Part shown: positions 53,548-61,593 of the stretch, piece after piece | How positions within the stretch are numbered: the first letter of the stretch is position 1 | How the letters are laid out: each line of letters starts with the position of its first letter | Assembly (NCBI GenBank): GCA_947475415.1 | Contig: CANJLH010000005.1 | Span: forward strand, 159,760-223,759 | Length of the DNA stretch: 64,000 nucleotides | Source of the DNA: Caulobacteraceae bacterium | Lineage (GTDB): Bacteria; Pseudomonadota; Alphaproteobacteria; Caulobacterales; Caulobacteraceae | Direction of reading: 5' to 3' | Program-made: the position numbers and the translations under genes | The notes under the pieces: generated by a model | What the model saw: the letters and a program-made list of their open reading frames with translations, nothing else | The model's database searches: none | What the model was told of the DNA's origin: nothing

Positions 53548-54318
53548 GTGCCGCGCAGTCTGGCCTTCGCCGTCGCCTATTGGGTTTTCTCCATCTTCTA
53601 TGCGCTGGCCGGCTGCATCGCCGCCATCCTCCCGGGGCGCGGACCGCTTTCCTGGGTGATCCGTCTCTACACACGCCGGATGCTGTGGGCGATGCGCTGG
53701 ATCGGCGGCATCAAGGTCGACCTGAAGGGCCGTGAGCGCCTACCGCAAGGCGCATTTATCATCGCGGCCAAGCACCATTCCTGGGGCGACGGCTTTGTAA
53801 TGTTCGCCAATGTGGACAATCTGGCCTTCGTCACCGGCGATCATCTGGAAAAAATCCCACTCCTGAGAGGGATCCTGCGCAAACTGGGCGCGATTGTGGT
53901 CGATTCCTGCGGCGGACCGGAGGCTCGGCGCGCCCTATCGGAACGCGCGGCGGCGGCGAACGCTGAGGGCCGGCGGATTCTGATCTACCCCGAAGGCCAT
54001 CTGGCGAAGCCCGGCGAGCGCTTTCGCTATCGAAGCGGCGTCTACTACATGCAGCGGGACTTCGGACTACCTGTGGTGCCGGTGGCCACAAACCTCGGCC
54101 TATTCTGGCGCCAGCAGGATTTCAGGAAGACCCCGGGAACGGCGACAGTGGAGTTCCTCGAACCGATCCAACCTGGGCTGAGCCGGGGCGCCTTCCTGGG
54201 CCTGCTTGAAGAGATGATCGAGGCGCGCACCCAGGGTTTGATCGCCGAGGCCTCAGGCGAACCCCTACGGGCTTCCGTGCTTGCCGCCGATCCTGACGCC
54301 AAGAATGAGGAATCCTAA
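53548..54318 (+). CDS. 1-acyl-sn-glycerol-3-phosphate acyltransferase (PlsC-like)
   Basis: Membrane-associated acyltransferase of phospholipid synthesis, 256 residues. An N-terminal hydrophobic helix (FAVAYWVFSIFYALAGCIAA) is followed by the H-x4-D catalytic motif in AAKHHSWGDGFVM and the acceptor-binding IYPEGHLAKPGERFRYRSG (a variant of the P-E-G-T-R block with H for T). Start is GTG 53548, about eight bases after GAGGAG. It is convergent to the phytoene-synthase-like gene with a four-base overlap. Confidence 0.9.
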   Translation: MPRSLAFAVAYWVFSIFYALAGCIAAILPGRGPLSWVIRLYTRRMLWAMRWIGGIKVDLKGRERLPQGAFIIAAKHHSWGDGFVMFANVDNLAFVTGDHLEKIPLLRGILRKLGAIVVDSCGGPEARRALSERAAAANAEGRRILIYPEGHLAKPGERFRYRSGVYYMQRDFGLPVVPVATNLGLFWRQQDFRKTPGTATVEFLEPIQPGLSRGAFLGLLEEMIEARTQGLIAEASGEPLRASVLAADPDAKNEES

Positions 54319-54968
54319 AGCCGACCCGTCGCCACGGTCAGCAGCAGACGCAACCTGCGACGCAATCCCTCCCAACCGGGTGGAAAGCGATTCAGGCAAG
54401 CATGCGCCGCCGCGGGAAAGGCCGCTATGGATAGTCTTCGCGCCGCTGCGCGCGCATTGGCGAGATCACCGCCCTCCCCCTTGCGACGGTCCAATGCCCA
54501 GGCAACACCCGCCAACCGGGCCGCTTCCGCCTCCGCCTCAGGATCGAGGATCATCGCGGCGAGCACCGCAGCGGCGCCGCCGGTATCATGCGCCCACTGT
54601 TGCAGATCTGCGCCATCGCCGAGGTCGCGGACACGCCCTTCGATCATGGCCTCCAGCAAGTCTCGCGGAAGATGCCGACGCGCGATGACGTCGCTCAGAG
54701 CTTCCACGGTGGGATGGCGACGGACGGTCCGGCCGCCAAAAATCTCTTCCAGCGCCTCGATCCACCAGGTCAGTCGCATTTCCGCCAGCAGTGGGTTGGA
54801 GGCCACCTGCACCGCTCGGGCCAGTTCGTGATCATAGGCGTAGAGCACCATCAGGTCCGCCCGCTTGGCGGGATCGCCGACAAAACGGCTGGCGAGCCAA
54901 CGATCAGGATCCACGCGGCGCACGAGGCCGTCGAATCCCTCTTCAGAGTTCCCGTCAGAATGCGCCAT
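54315..54968 (-). CDS. Squalene/phytoene synthase-like protein (NDUFAF6 type)
   Basis: A 217-residue trans-isoprenyl-diphosphate-synthase-fold protein, shorter than active squalene or phytoene synthases (about 280-340). The first Asp-rich motif is degenerate (LMVLYAYDHELARAVQ instead of D-x2-D-D/D-x3-D) and the second is not recognisable (WALDRRKGEGGDL). That fits the NDUFAF6/C8orf38-like branch linked to respiratory complex I assembly rather than carotenoid synthesis. ATG 54968 is chosen; a GTG at 54977 is nine bases upstream. A strong terminator hairpin ends two to eleven bases before either start. Confidence 0.75.
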   Translation of the reverse strand: MAHSDGNSEEGFDGLVRRVDPDRWLASRFVGDPAKRADLMVLYAYDHELARAVQVASNPLLAEMRLTWWIEALEEIFGGRTVRRHPTVEALSDVIARRHLPRDLLEAMIEGRVRDLGDGADLQQWAHDTGGAAAVLAAMILDPEAEAEAARLAGVAWALDRRKGEGGDLANARAAARRLSIAAFPAAAHACLNRFPPGWEGLRRRLRLLLTVATGRL

Positions 54969-54978
54969 CTGATCCACG

Positions 54979-55005
54979 AAAAAGGCCCGCCAACGTGGCG
55001 GGCCC
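54979..55005 (-). terminator. Intrinsic terminator on the minus strand after the PuuD-like gene
   Basis: On the minus strand an 8-bp all-GC stem, GGCCCGCC paired with GGCGGGCC (54997-55004 and 54984-54991), closes a five-base loop and is followed by TTTTT. It lies 28 bases past the PuuD-like stop codon and directly before the next minus-strand start codon, so it could end the yajC-secD-secF transcript or act as an attenuator. Confidence 0.85.
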
Positions 55006-55032
55006 TTCCGTACGCCTTTTCAACGACGCAGG

Positions 55033-55638
55033 TCAGCCGAAGATGGTCTGCGTCATGGTCATGGTGACGAGCATCGGGATGGAAAGCAGGGTGTTGGTGC
55101 GCGAGAACAACATCGCCTTGCGCGTCGCCGCCGCCTTTGCGTCAGCGTCACCCTCGACAATGCCCAGCGCGATCTTCTGCGCCGGCCATATGAACACCCA
55201 GACATTGAAGAACATCACGGTCGCCAGCCACATGCCAACGCCGATAAAGGTGTGCTGCGGTACGCTGAAGCCCTCCAGGGCGCCCACAGTGAAGGCCTGG
55301 ACCAGATAGCCCCGGTTAATCGCCAGGATCACCCCCATCACCCAGGTGAACAGAGCCGCCCAGCGGAACCAGAACAGCGCTTCCGGCGCGATATATTTTG
55401 ACACCGCCGGTTTCAGCTCGGCTGGAATTTCCGGCATTTTCCGGATCTGAACGAAGTTGAAGTAGTAAAGCAGCCCGATCCACAGGATGCCGAATGTGGT
55501 GTGCAGGAAGCGGAAAACCGCCTGCCAGAAAATCGCATCCATCGCGCCATTGTGCACCTGATATCCAGCGATCAGGATGATCGCCAGGATGAAGGCGACG
55601 ATCAGCGTGTTACGCAGGTTCGATAGTAGTCCCGCCAT
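55033..55638 (-). CDS. PuuD-type urate hydroxylase N-terminal domain membrane protein
   Basis: A 201-residue integral membrane protein with about five to six hydrophobic segments, matching the Urate_ox_N (PuuD) domain only, without the C-terminal cytochrome c domain of PuuD. Typical pieces are FLHTTFGILWIGLLYYFNFV and FSVPQHTFIGVGMWLATVMF, with several conserved His. ATG 55638 (MAGLLSNLRN) follows GGGAACGCC. No purine-catabolism gene is near; it sits downstream of secDF and the Mth938-like gene, so a urate function is doubtful and a role tied to respiration is equally possible. Confidence 0.78.
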   Translation of the reverse strand: MAGLLSNLRNTLIVAFILAIILIAGYQVHNGAMDAIFWQAVFRFLHTTFGILWIGLLYYFNFVQIRKMPEIPAELKPAVSKYIAPEALFWFRWAALFTWVMGVILAINRGYLVQAFTVGALEGFSVPQHTFIGVGMWLATVMFFNVWVFIWPAQKIALGIVEGDADAKAAATRKAMLFSRTNTLLSIPMLVTMTMTQTIFG

Positions 55639-55714
55639 GGCGTTCCCCTCGTGATTCAACCCTAAACGGACGTAATAGGGCGGCAAGGCGCGCGAGATTG
55701 CAAGAGCGTCGCAT

Positions 55715-56074
55715 TCAGATCGCAATCAACGCGGCTGCAAGTCGCCGTCCCTCGGATGTCAGAACGTTATAAAGCCGGGCCGCCGCTGGGGTGTCCATGA
55801 ATTCCAGCCCAATGCCGGCGCGGGCCAGGGCATCGCGCAATCGCCGCGGCGGCAGGCCATTCACAGAACCCGTCCCCAGCAGCACGAACTCCACCTCCGC
55901 GCGGCCAGCCTCAATGACAGGCGCAAGGTCGTCAGCGCTCAGCGCGTTCAATGTCGTGACCGGCCAGGCGCTGGCCATGTCACGCAAGATGAGCAGCGAT
56001 CCCTCATGCCGTTCGCCGTCGAGGCGGAACCCGCCCTGCCCATATGCGTCGATGGACGGAGCGTTGCGGGCCAC
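55715..56074 (-). CDS. Mth938-like domain protein (NDUFAF3 family)
   Basis: A 119-residue protein of the Mth938/NDUFAF3 fold. Segments GQGGFRLDGERHEGSLLIL and AEVEFVLLGTGSVNGLPPRR are characteristic, as is GIGLEFMDTPAAARLYNVL. Human NDUFAF3 is an assembly factor of respiratory complex I, and the bacterial gene's placement beside secD/secF is known to be conserved in alphaproteobacteria. The start is one base after the secF stop, so it is part of the secretion operon. Confidence 0.87.
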   Translation of the reverse strand: MARNAPSIDAYGQGGFRLDGERHEGSLLILRDMASAWPVTTLNALSADDLAPVIEAGRAEVEFVLLGTGSVNGLPPRRLRDALARAGIGLEFMDTPAAARLYNVLTSEGRRLAAALIAI

Positions 56075-56075
56075 T

Positions 56076-57053
56076 TCAGGTCCGGGTTTTCGCCGGCTGA
56101 AGAATCTCCGGCTCCTCGTCGCCGCGCCTCAGGCCCCACAGCAGGATCACCGGCGTCGCCACATAGATCGAGGAATAGGTGCCGACCACGATACCGAACA
56201 TCAGGATCATCGACATTCCGAGCAGACTGGGACCGCCGAATATCGCCAGACCGCCAAGGGCCAAGATCGCCGTCAGACCGGTGATGACTGTGCGAGAAAT
56301 GGTCTCGTTGATCGACAAGTCAATCAATTCCCGCAGGGGCATCTTCTTGTACTTGCGAAGATTTTCACGCAACCGATCGAAAACCACGACAGTGTCGTTC
56401 ATGGAATAGCCGATGATGGTCAAGATCGCGGCGATGGAGGTCAGGCTGAACTCCAGTTTGGTCAGCGCCATGACGCCGAAGGTCAGAATAACGTCGTGGA
56501 ACAGGGCCACCACCGCCCCCAGGCCGAACTGAACCTCGAAGCGGAACCAGATGTAAATCAGCATCAGGCCGATCGCCAGGCCAAGCGCGGTCAGGCCCTT
56601 GCTGAACAGCTCGCCGGAAACCTTCGGGCCGATGACGTCCATGCGGGAGAACTTCACCTGGCCCAGCACCTTGGTGATCTCAGCCTTCACGTGGTCGGCG
56701 GTGCTGGTGGGATCCGCACCCGTGGGGATCTGGAAGCGGACCATGGCCTCGGTGGGGGCGCCAAACGCCTGGACCTGGACCTCGCCCATGCGCATCGCAC
56801 CCAGCGTCTGGCGCACCTTGCCCAGGTCCACGGCCTTGGGCGCCGTGGAAAGCTCGAGCACGGTGCCACCCTTGAAGTCGATCCCACAGTTCAGCCCCCC
56901 ACACGGCGGCTTGAAGGGGAACATGGCCATCGACAGGGAGCCGATTACGGCGACGATCGACACCGCCGCTGCGATCTTGGCGAAGGCCACGAAACGGATG
57001 TTGGTCTTGACCGGAACGATCTTGATGAGGGGCCACCAGGACATCAAACGCAC
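56076..57053 (-). CDS. secF: Protein translocase subunit SecF
   Basis: Membrane subunit of the SecDF complex that uses the proton gradient to pull exported proteins through. The 325-residue protein has six membrane segments. The first is followed by GIDFKGGTVLELS, the SecF hallmark, then the periplasmic P4 domain and the GYSMNDTVVVFDRLREN motif with the conserved Asp in membrane segment 4. Its start is one base from the secD stop. Confidence 0.95.
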   Translation of the reverse strand: MRLMSWWPLIKIVPVKTNIRFVAFAKIAAAVSIVAVIGSLSMAMFPFKPPCGGLNCGIDFKGGTVLELSTAPKAVDLGKVRQTLGAMRMGEVQVQAFGAPTEAMVRFQIPTGADPTSTADHVKAEITKVLGQVKFSRMDVIGPKVSGELFSKGLTALGLAIGLMLIYIWFRFEVQFGLGAVVALFHDVILTFGVMALTKLEFSLTSIAAILTIIGYSMNDTVVVFDRLRENLRKYKKMPLRELIDLSINETISRTVITGLTAILALGGLAIFGGPSLLGMSMILMFGIVVGTYSSIYVATPVILLWGLRRGDEEPEILQPAKTRT

Positions 57054-57054
57054 C

Positions 57055-58659
57055 TCAACTGATCGGCAGAGTTTTGGGCCGGGTTACCCGGAACCACCAC
57101 GCCAGCAACACCTGGGTGATGAGCACAGCGGTGAACACCGAGGTGATCACCCCGATGAACAAGGTCAGCGCGAAGCCCTTCACCGGCCCCGATCCGAACT
57201 GCATCATGATCATCGCCGCCAGCAGGGTGGTGACGTTGGCGTCGATGATGGTGACCATGGCGCGGGAGAAGCCGGCGTCCATGGCGGTGACGATTCCGCG
57301 CCCGGCGCGGATCTCGTCACGCATCCGCTCATAGATCAGCACATTGGCGTCCACCGCCACCGCCAGAGTCAGGATCAGCCCCGCGATGCCCGGCAAGGTC
57401 AATGTGCCCTGGAACAATGACATTGAGCCGATGATCAGCATGCCGTTCACCAGCAGAGCAACCACCGCAATGCCGCCGAATAGCAGTCCGTAAGCCAGCA
57501 ACATGAAGGTCAGGATCGCGAAGAAGCCCACGGCTGTGGAAATCTGTCCCGCCCGCACGGCGTCCGCGCCCAGTTCCGCCCCCACCGTCCGTTGTTCAAC
57601 CACGTCCAGCGGCGCCGGCAGGGCGCCAGCCCGCAGCAGCACGGCCAGGTCATTGGCGCTCTGCTCGGTGAAGTGGCCGGTGATCTGGCCCGACCCGCCG
57701 GTGATCGCCGACTGGATGACCGGCGCAGATATGACCTTGCCGTCCAGCACGATGGCGAAGCGCTTGCCGATGTTGAGCGACGTCGCGTCGCCGAAGCGTC
57801 GTGCGCCCTGGCCGTTGAACCGGAAAGTGACCACCGGCTGGCCACTCTGCTGGTCAAAGCGCATCTGGGCATCGGTGAGCATGCCGCCATCCACCAGGAC
57901 CCGCCGACGCAGCAGGTACTGGCCCGCGTATTGGTCCTCCGACGGATAGAGTTGCGAACCGGGCGGGATGCGTCCGGCTACGGCCTCTGCGGTTTGAACA
58001 CTCTCATCCATCATCTGGAAGGTGAGTTTGGCGGTCTTACCGATCACATTGCGCAAGCGTTGCGGGTCGCTCTCCCCCGGCGCCTGGACGACGATGCGGT
58101 TCAGGCCCTGCCGGATGATGGTGGGTTCGCGGGTGCCCAGTTCGTCGATCCGGCGGCGAATGATCTCGATGGACTGCTGCACAGCCATATTGGCTTCAGC
58201 GTTCAGCGCTTCCTGGACGAAGGCCATGCGGATTCGCTGGTCATCGGCGGTGCTGACCACCACGTCGCGGCCACCCGGTGCGCCCGGCAGCGCCTGGCCC
58301 ACGGCCTTTCGCAGCACATTGACCGCGTCATTCACCTGACGCGGATCCGTGATCCGAGCGCTGACCTCGCCGCCCACGCTGGCCAGGTCGGTGAAGGCGA
58401 TCTCCTCGTCACGCAGGGTCTTGCGCGCATCTTCGATAAGATTGGTGAGCTTTTCAGCCCGCAACGCCTTGGTGTCGACTTCCAGCAGCAGGGACGAGCC
58501 CCCCTGCAAATCTAGACCGAGATTCAGCGTGCTGTGCGGCAGAAAGGCCGGCATCGCCTCGCGTATATTCTTCGGCAGAATGTTCGGCAGGCTGAACAGG
58601 GCGCCGAACAGGACCGCGAGAACGGTCGCGATGATCTTCCAGCGCGAGAGGGTCAACAT
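57055..58659 (-). CDS. secD: Protein translocase subunit SecD
   Basis: The larger SecDF subunit, 534 residues with six membrane segments and a big periplasmic P1 domain. Hallmarks: LGLDLQGGSSLLLEVD just after the first helix, RIDELGTREPTIIRQGLNRI in P1, and AVAVDANVLIYERMRDE with the proton-path Asp. The order yajC-secD-secF is the classical operon. It starts 15 bases after yajC stops. Confidence 0.96.
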   Translation of the reverse strand: MLTLSRWKIIATVLAVLFGALFSLPNILPKNIREAMPAFLPHSTLNLGLDLQGGSSLLLEVDTKALRAEKLTNLIEDARKTLRDEEIAFTDLASVGGEVSARITDPRQVNDAVNVLRKAVGQALPGAPGGRDVVVSTADDQRIRMAFVQEALNAEANMAVQQSIEIIRRRIDELGTREPTIIRQGLNRIVVQAPGESDPQRLRNVIGKTAKLTFQMMDESVQTAEAVAGRIPPGSQLYPSEDQYAGQYLLRRRVLVDGGMLTDAQMRFDQQSGQPVVTFRFNGQGARRFGDATSLNIGKRFAIVLDGKVISAPVIQSAITGGSGQITGHFTEQSANDLAVLLRAGALPAPLDVVEQRTVGAELGADAVRAGQISTAVGFFAILTFMLLAYGLLFGGIAVVALLVNGMLIIGSMSLFQGTLTLPGIAGLILTLAVAVDANVLIYERMRDEIRAGRGIVTAMDAGFSRAMVTIIDANVTTLLAAMIMMQFGSGPVKGFALTLFIGVITSVFTAVLITQVLLAWWFRVTRPKTLPIS

Positions 58660-58674
58660 GGGGGCGCGGCCGGC

Positions 58675-59019
58675 CTAGTTCTTGGCGCCGTTGGCGGCCG
58701 CAGGTTCGCCACGCACCCGCACCTCGCCGATCATCGACTTGACCACCTTGACCGTGACGCCGGTGGCGATCTCGACTCCCACTTCCTTGTCCTCGACCCG
58801 GACCACCTTGCCGATCACGCCGTCGTTCAGCACCACCTGATCGCCGCGCTTAAGGCTGGTGATCATCTGCTGGTGCTGCTTCATCCGCTGCTGTTGCGGC
58901 CGGATCATCAGGAAGTAGAAAAGCACCGCCAGAGCCACCAGCGGCAGGAACTGCAGGAACATATCGCTGCCGCCAGGTGCGGCGCCGGCGGTCTGTGCAA
59001 AGGCGGGGGTGGCGAACAT
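58675..59019 (-). CDS. yajC: Preprotein translocase subunit YajC
   Basis: Small single-span protein attached to SecDF. The 114 residues have one hydrophobic segment (FLPLVALAVLFYFLMIRPQQ) after a short exported stretch, then the cytoplasmic domain HQQMITSLKRGDQVVLNDGV with GKVVRVEDKEVGVEIA. It is first in the minus-strand secretion operon and divergent from the DUF815 ATPase gene. Confidence 0.94.
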   Translation of the reverse strand: MFATPAFAQTAGAAPGGSDMFLQFLPLVALAVLFYFLMIRPQQQRMKQHQQMITSLKRGDQVVLNDGVIGKVVRVEDKEVGVEIATGVTVKVVKSMIGEVRVRGEPAAANGAKN

Positions 59020-59135
59020 GCGGTCTCCGGATAGGGTCCCCCGGCGGCGCGGCGCAGGGATTTGAGGTCGGCCGGAACCTAGGCGGCGGCGCCCAGTTTT
59101 GCAATGCGACCTCGGTACCGATAAGCAGCGCCGTC

Positions 59136-59975
59136 ATGGACCCGCAATTCCTTCCCCTTCTTGAGCGCATCGCCGAGGCGCTGGAACGCTTGGCGCCGCC
59201 AGCCCGCCCGGAGGCGGATTTCTCCGTCGCGCGGCTGTTTCGTCATGTGGCCGCTAGCGGCGCCTTCCTCGCGGCGCCCGACTATCCCCTGCCCCTTGAT
59301 GCGCTGCTGGGTGTGGACCGCCAGAAGGAGCGATTTTTGGGAAATCTGCGCCGGTTCGCCACCGGTCTGCCGCACAACCACGCCTTGCTATGGGGCGTGC
59401 GCGGGACGGGGAAGAGTTCCCTAGCCAAGGCCGCCTTCATGGCGGTGAGCGGCGAGGTCGCATCCCTTCGGCTGGTGGAGGTGGACCGGGACGAGGTGGC
59501 CGCCCTGCCCGCCCTATTCGACGCCCTACGTGCAAGGCCAGAGCGATTCGTCGTGCTCTGTGACGACCTATCCTTTGAGGAGGGTGCGGACGCGGCCAAG
59601 GCGCTTAAGTCGGCGTTGGAAGGGGGTGTATCCGGGCCGCCGGCCAATGTGTTGTTCACCGCCACCTCGAACCGCCGCCACCTGATGCCCCGCGGCCACG
59701 GTGAGGATCGTGGTCTGGTCGCAACCGCCGAGGATGCCGAGGAGGAGGTCAGCGTCTCCGACCGATTCGGTCTATGGATCGGCTTCCCGCCCATGGATCA
59801 GCCCACGTATCTTCAGGTGGTCGCCGCCTATGCCGAGCGCTATGGCCTGGCCGTCGCCACCCTGGACCGCCGCGCCTTGCAGTGGGCACAGCTCCGCGGC
59901 GCGCGCTCCGGCCGCGTGGCCTGGCAATTCATCCGCGATCTTGCCGGGGAACTGGGCAAGCCGCTGCCCCTATAG
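59136..59975 (+). CDS. DUF815 family AAA+ ATPase
   Basis: A 279-residue P-loop ATPase of the DUF815 family. The Walker A motif is LLWGVRGTGKSSLAKAAF near residue 90; Walker B is FVVLCDDLSFEEGADAAK; sensor-1-like TATSNRRHLMPR follows. The function of the family is not established; partners are unclear. ATG 59136 (MDPQFLPLLERIAEAL) starts it; the longer open frame overlaps the yajC leader and is rejected. It converges on the Anbu gene with a six-base gap. Confidence 0.88.
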   Translation: MDPQFLPLLERIAEALERLAPPARPEADFSVARLFRHVAASGAFLAAPDYPLPLDALLGVDRQKERFLGNLRRFATGLPHNHALLWGVRGTGKSSLAKAAFMAVSGEVASLRLVEVDRDEVAALPALFDALRARPERFVVLCDDLSFEEGADAAKALKSALEGGVSGPPANVLFTATSNRRHLMPRGHGEDRGLVATAEDAEEEVSVSDRFGLWIGFPPMDQPTYLQVVAAYAERYGLAVATLDRRALQWAQLRGARSGRVAWQFIRDLAGELGKPLPL

Positions 59976-59981
59976 CAACGC

Positions 59982-60712
59982 TCAGAAGGTGAAATCCGGC
60001 AAGGAATGAAACGCCGTCTTGAGGGCCGAGCCCCATCCAGTTGAGATCAGCTGATAGTAGGGATCCTCTCGCTCGATCCGCCTCGCGGCGCCCAGCTCCA
60101 GCCTATCGGTTTCATAAATCTGCAGATCCAGCGGCAGGCCCACCGACAGGTTGGCCTTGATGGTGGAGTCGAACGACACCAGCAGCAGCTTCACCGCATC
60201 CTCGAAACTCATGTCCCGCTCAAATGCCCGCACAAGGATCGGGCGGCCGTATTTCGTCTCGCCGATCTGGAAAAATGGTGTGTCGTCGCTGGCCTCGATG
60301 AAGTTGCCTTCCGGGTAGATCAGAAACAGACGCGCCGGCATGCCGGCGATCTGCCCCCCAGTATAATGCTGGCGGCGAAGGTCGACTCCGCCGCCTGGCC
60401 GCCGGTCGTGCTGGTCTGGATAACCTCTCGCAGCGTCTCGCCTACCAATCGGGCGACCTGGAACATGCTGGACGCTTCCAGGATCGAGGGGTGGACGTGC
60501 GTGGGGCTCGTCGCCCGTTCGTCCAGCAAGCTCATCACCGCCTGGGTTGTGGCGAGATTGCCTGATGTGAGGGCCACCAGTACGCGCTCGCCGGGCCTGG
60601 TCCAGGTGAACAGCTTGCGAAACACCGAAACGTTGTCGACTCCCGCGTTGGTCCGCGTGTCCGCCATGAACAGCAGGCCACCGGTGGTCTGCAGGGCGAC
60701 GCAATAGCTCAT
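59982..60712 (-). pseudogene. Anbu-type proteasome-related protease, frameshifted
   Basis: N-terminal-nucleophile hydrolase of the Anbu (proteasome-type protease) family, in two frames. Frame one (60320-60712) gives SYCVALQTTGGLLFMADTRT onward as far as STFAASIILGG; the following residues in that frame are foreign and it stops. Frame two continues the protein exactly: GGQIAGMPARLFLIYPEGNF and on to AFHSLPDFTF. The switch falls on a G6 tract (60354-60359): one extra G would restore the whole protein of about 240 residues. The N-terminal nucleophile is Ser after Met, whereas Anbu proteins usually have Thr. It is last in the ATP-grasp/alpha-E/transglutaminase operon. Confidence 0.85.
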
Positions 60713-60785
60713 GAACTTTAGCTCCAGCGATTAGCAGCGCACGAGCGCCGCAGGTCTCCAGCATAGCGCGGCTTCGCCCGACCGC

Positions 60786-61589
60786 TCATTGTTCCTGAAT
60801 CTGCAGGGTTACGGCCATACGTTCGTCGCCGCGGGCGTGCATGAGGCCACGGATCGGTGCGGCTTCCTCGGCATCCAGCCCCGTAGCGACGGCGACATAT
60901 CTTGCATCCGGCGATATGGCGTTGGAGACGTCAAAGCCGACCCAGCCCAGTCCTTCCACATGCGCTTCCGCCCACGCGTGACCTGCGTCCTGGTCATCTG
61001 GCCCCTCCATCGCCAGGTAACCGCTGACGTAACGTGCGGGAACGTTCATGCGGCGCGCTGCGGCGATGAAGATGTGTGCGTGGTCCTGGCAGACGCCGGT
61101 GGCTCCGGCCAGCGCCGCTTCAGCGTTGGTGGCCCAGTGCGTTTCGCCAGGTTGATATCGAACCCGCTCAAGGATCATGGCGGACAGTCTGTGAAGGCTG
61201 GCGAGACTCCCATCCGCCGCGCCGCCCAATTCGCCAACCAGCCTCGCCACGCGTTCTCCAGCGCATGTGTGCTCGGTTTGGCGGAGATAAAACCACAGAG
61301 GCGCTCGGCCCACATGAGTTCCGATCACGCCCGCCCGGTCGAAGGTTTCCACCTCCCCCTCACAACGAACCGTAAGCTCAACCCGATCTGACTCCATGCC
61401 AGTCAGGCGCACGACGTTGTCGTGATGATCGCGGAATTCAGCTTCGGTGCGGGCGCCGTCCACGCTCAACGTCCAGTTCAACACGTTCAGGCCCGGCCGC
61501 GGCGATGGCGTCAGACGCAGCTGCTGCAGTCCATAAGGAGTCGGCGCATCATATTGATAGTGCGTGACGTGAGCGATCTTCAGGCGCAT
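60786..61589 (-). CDS. Transglutaminase-like cysteine protease family protein
   Basis: A 267-residue protein with the bacterial transglutaminase-like fold preceded by its N-terminal beta domain (IAHVTHYQYDAPTPYGLQQL). The Cys-His-Asp triad is complete: ATGVCQDHAHIFIAAAR, DAGHAWAEAHV and GWVGFDVSNA. Members act as peptidases or amidases. The start is four bases after the alpha-E gene's stop, so both are made together; the operon also has the ATP-grasp and Anbu genes. Confidence 0.9.
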   Translation of the reverse strand: MRLKIAHVTHYQYDAPTPYGLQQLRLTPSPRPGLNVLNWTLSVDGARTEAEFRDHHDNVVRLTGMESDRVELTVRCEGEVETFDRAGVIGTHVGRAPLWFYLRQTEHTCAGERVARLVGELGGAADGSLASLHRLSAMILERVRYQPGETHWATNAEAALAGATGVCQDHAHIFIAAARRMNVPARYVSGYLAMEGPDDQDAGHAWAEAHVEGLGWVGFDVSNAISPDARYVAVATGLDAEEAAPIRGLMHARGDERMAVTLQIQEQ

Positions 61590-61593
61590 CGGT

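Noticed and set aside
54315..54968. A carotenoid or hopanoid synthase together with the CrtI-like gene at 3.9-5.2 kb.
   Set aside because: The Asp-rich catalytic motifs are degenerate and the two genes are 50 kb apart.
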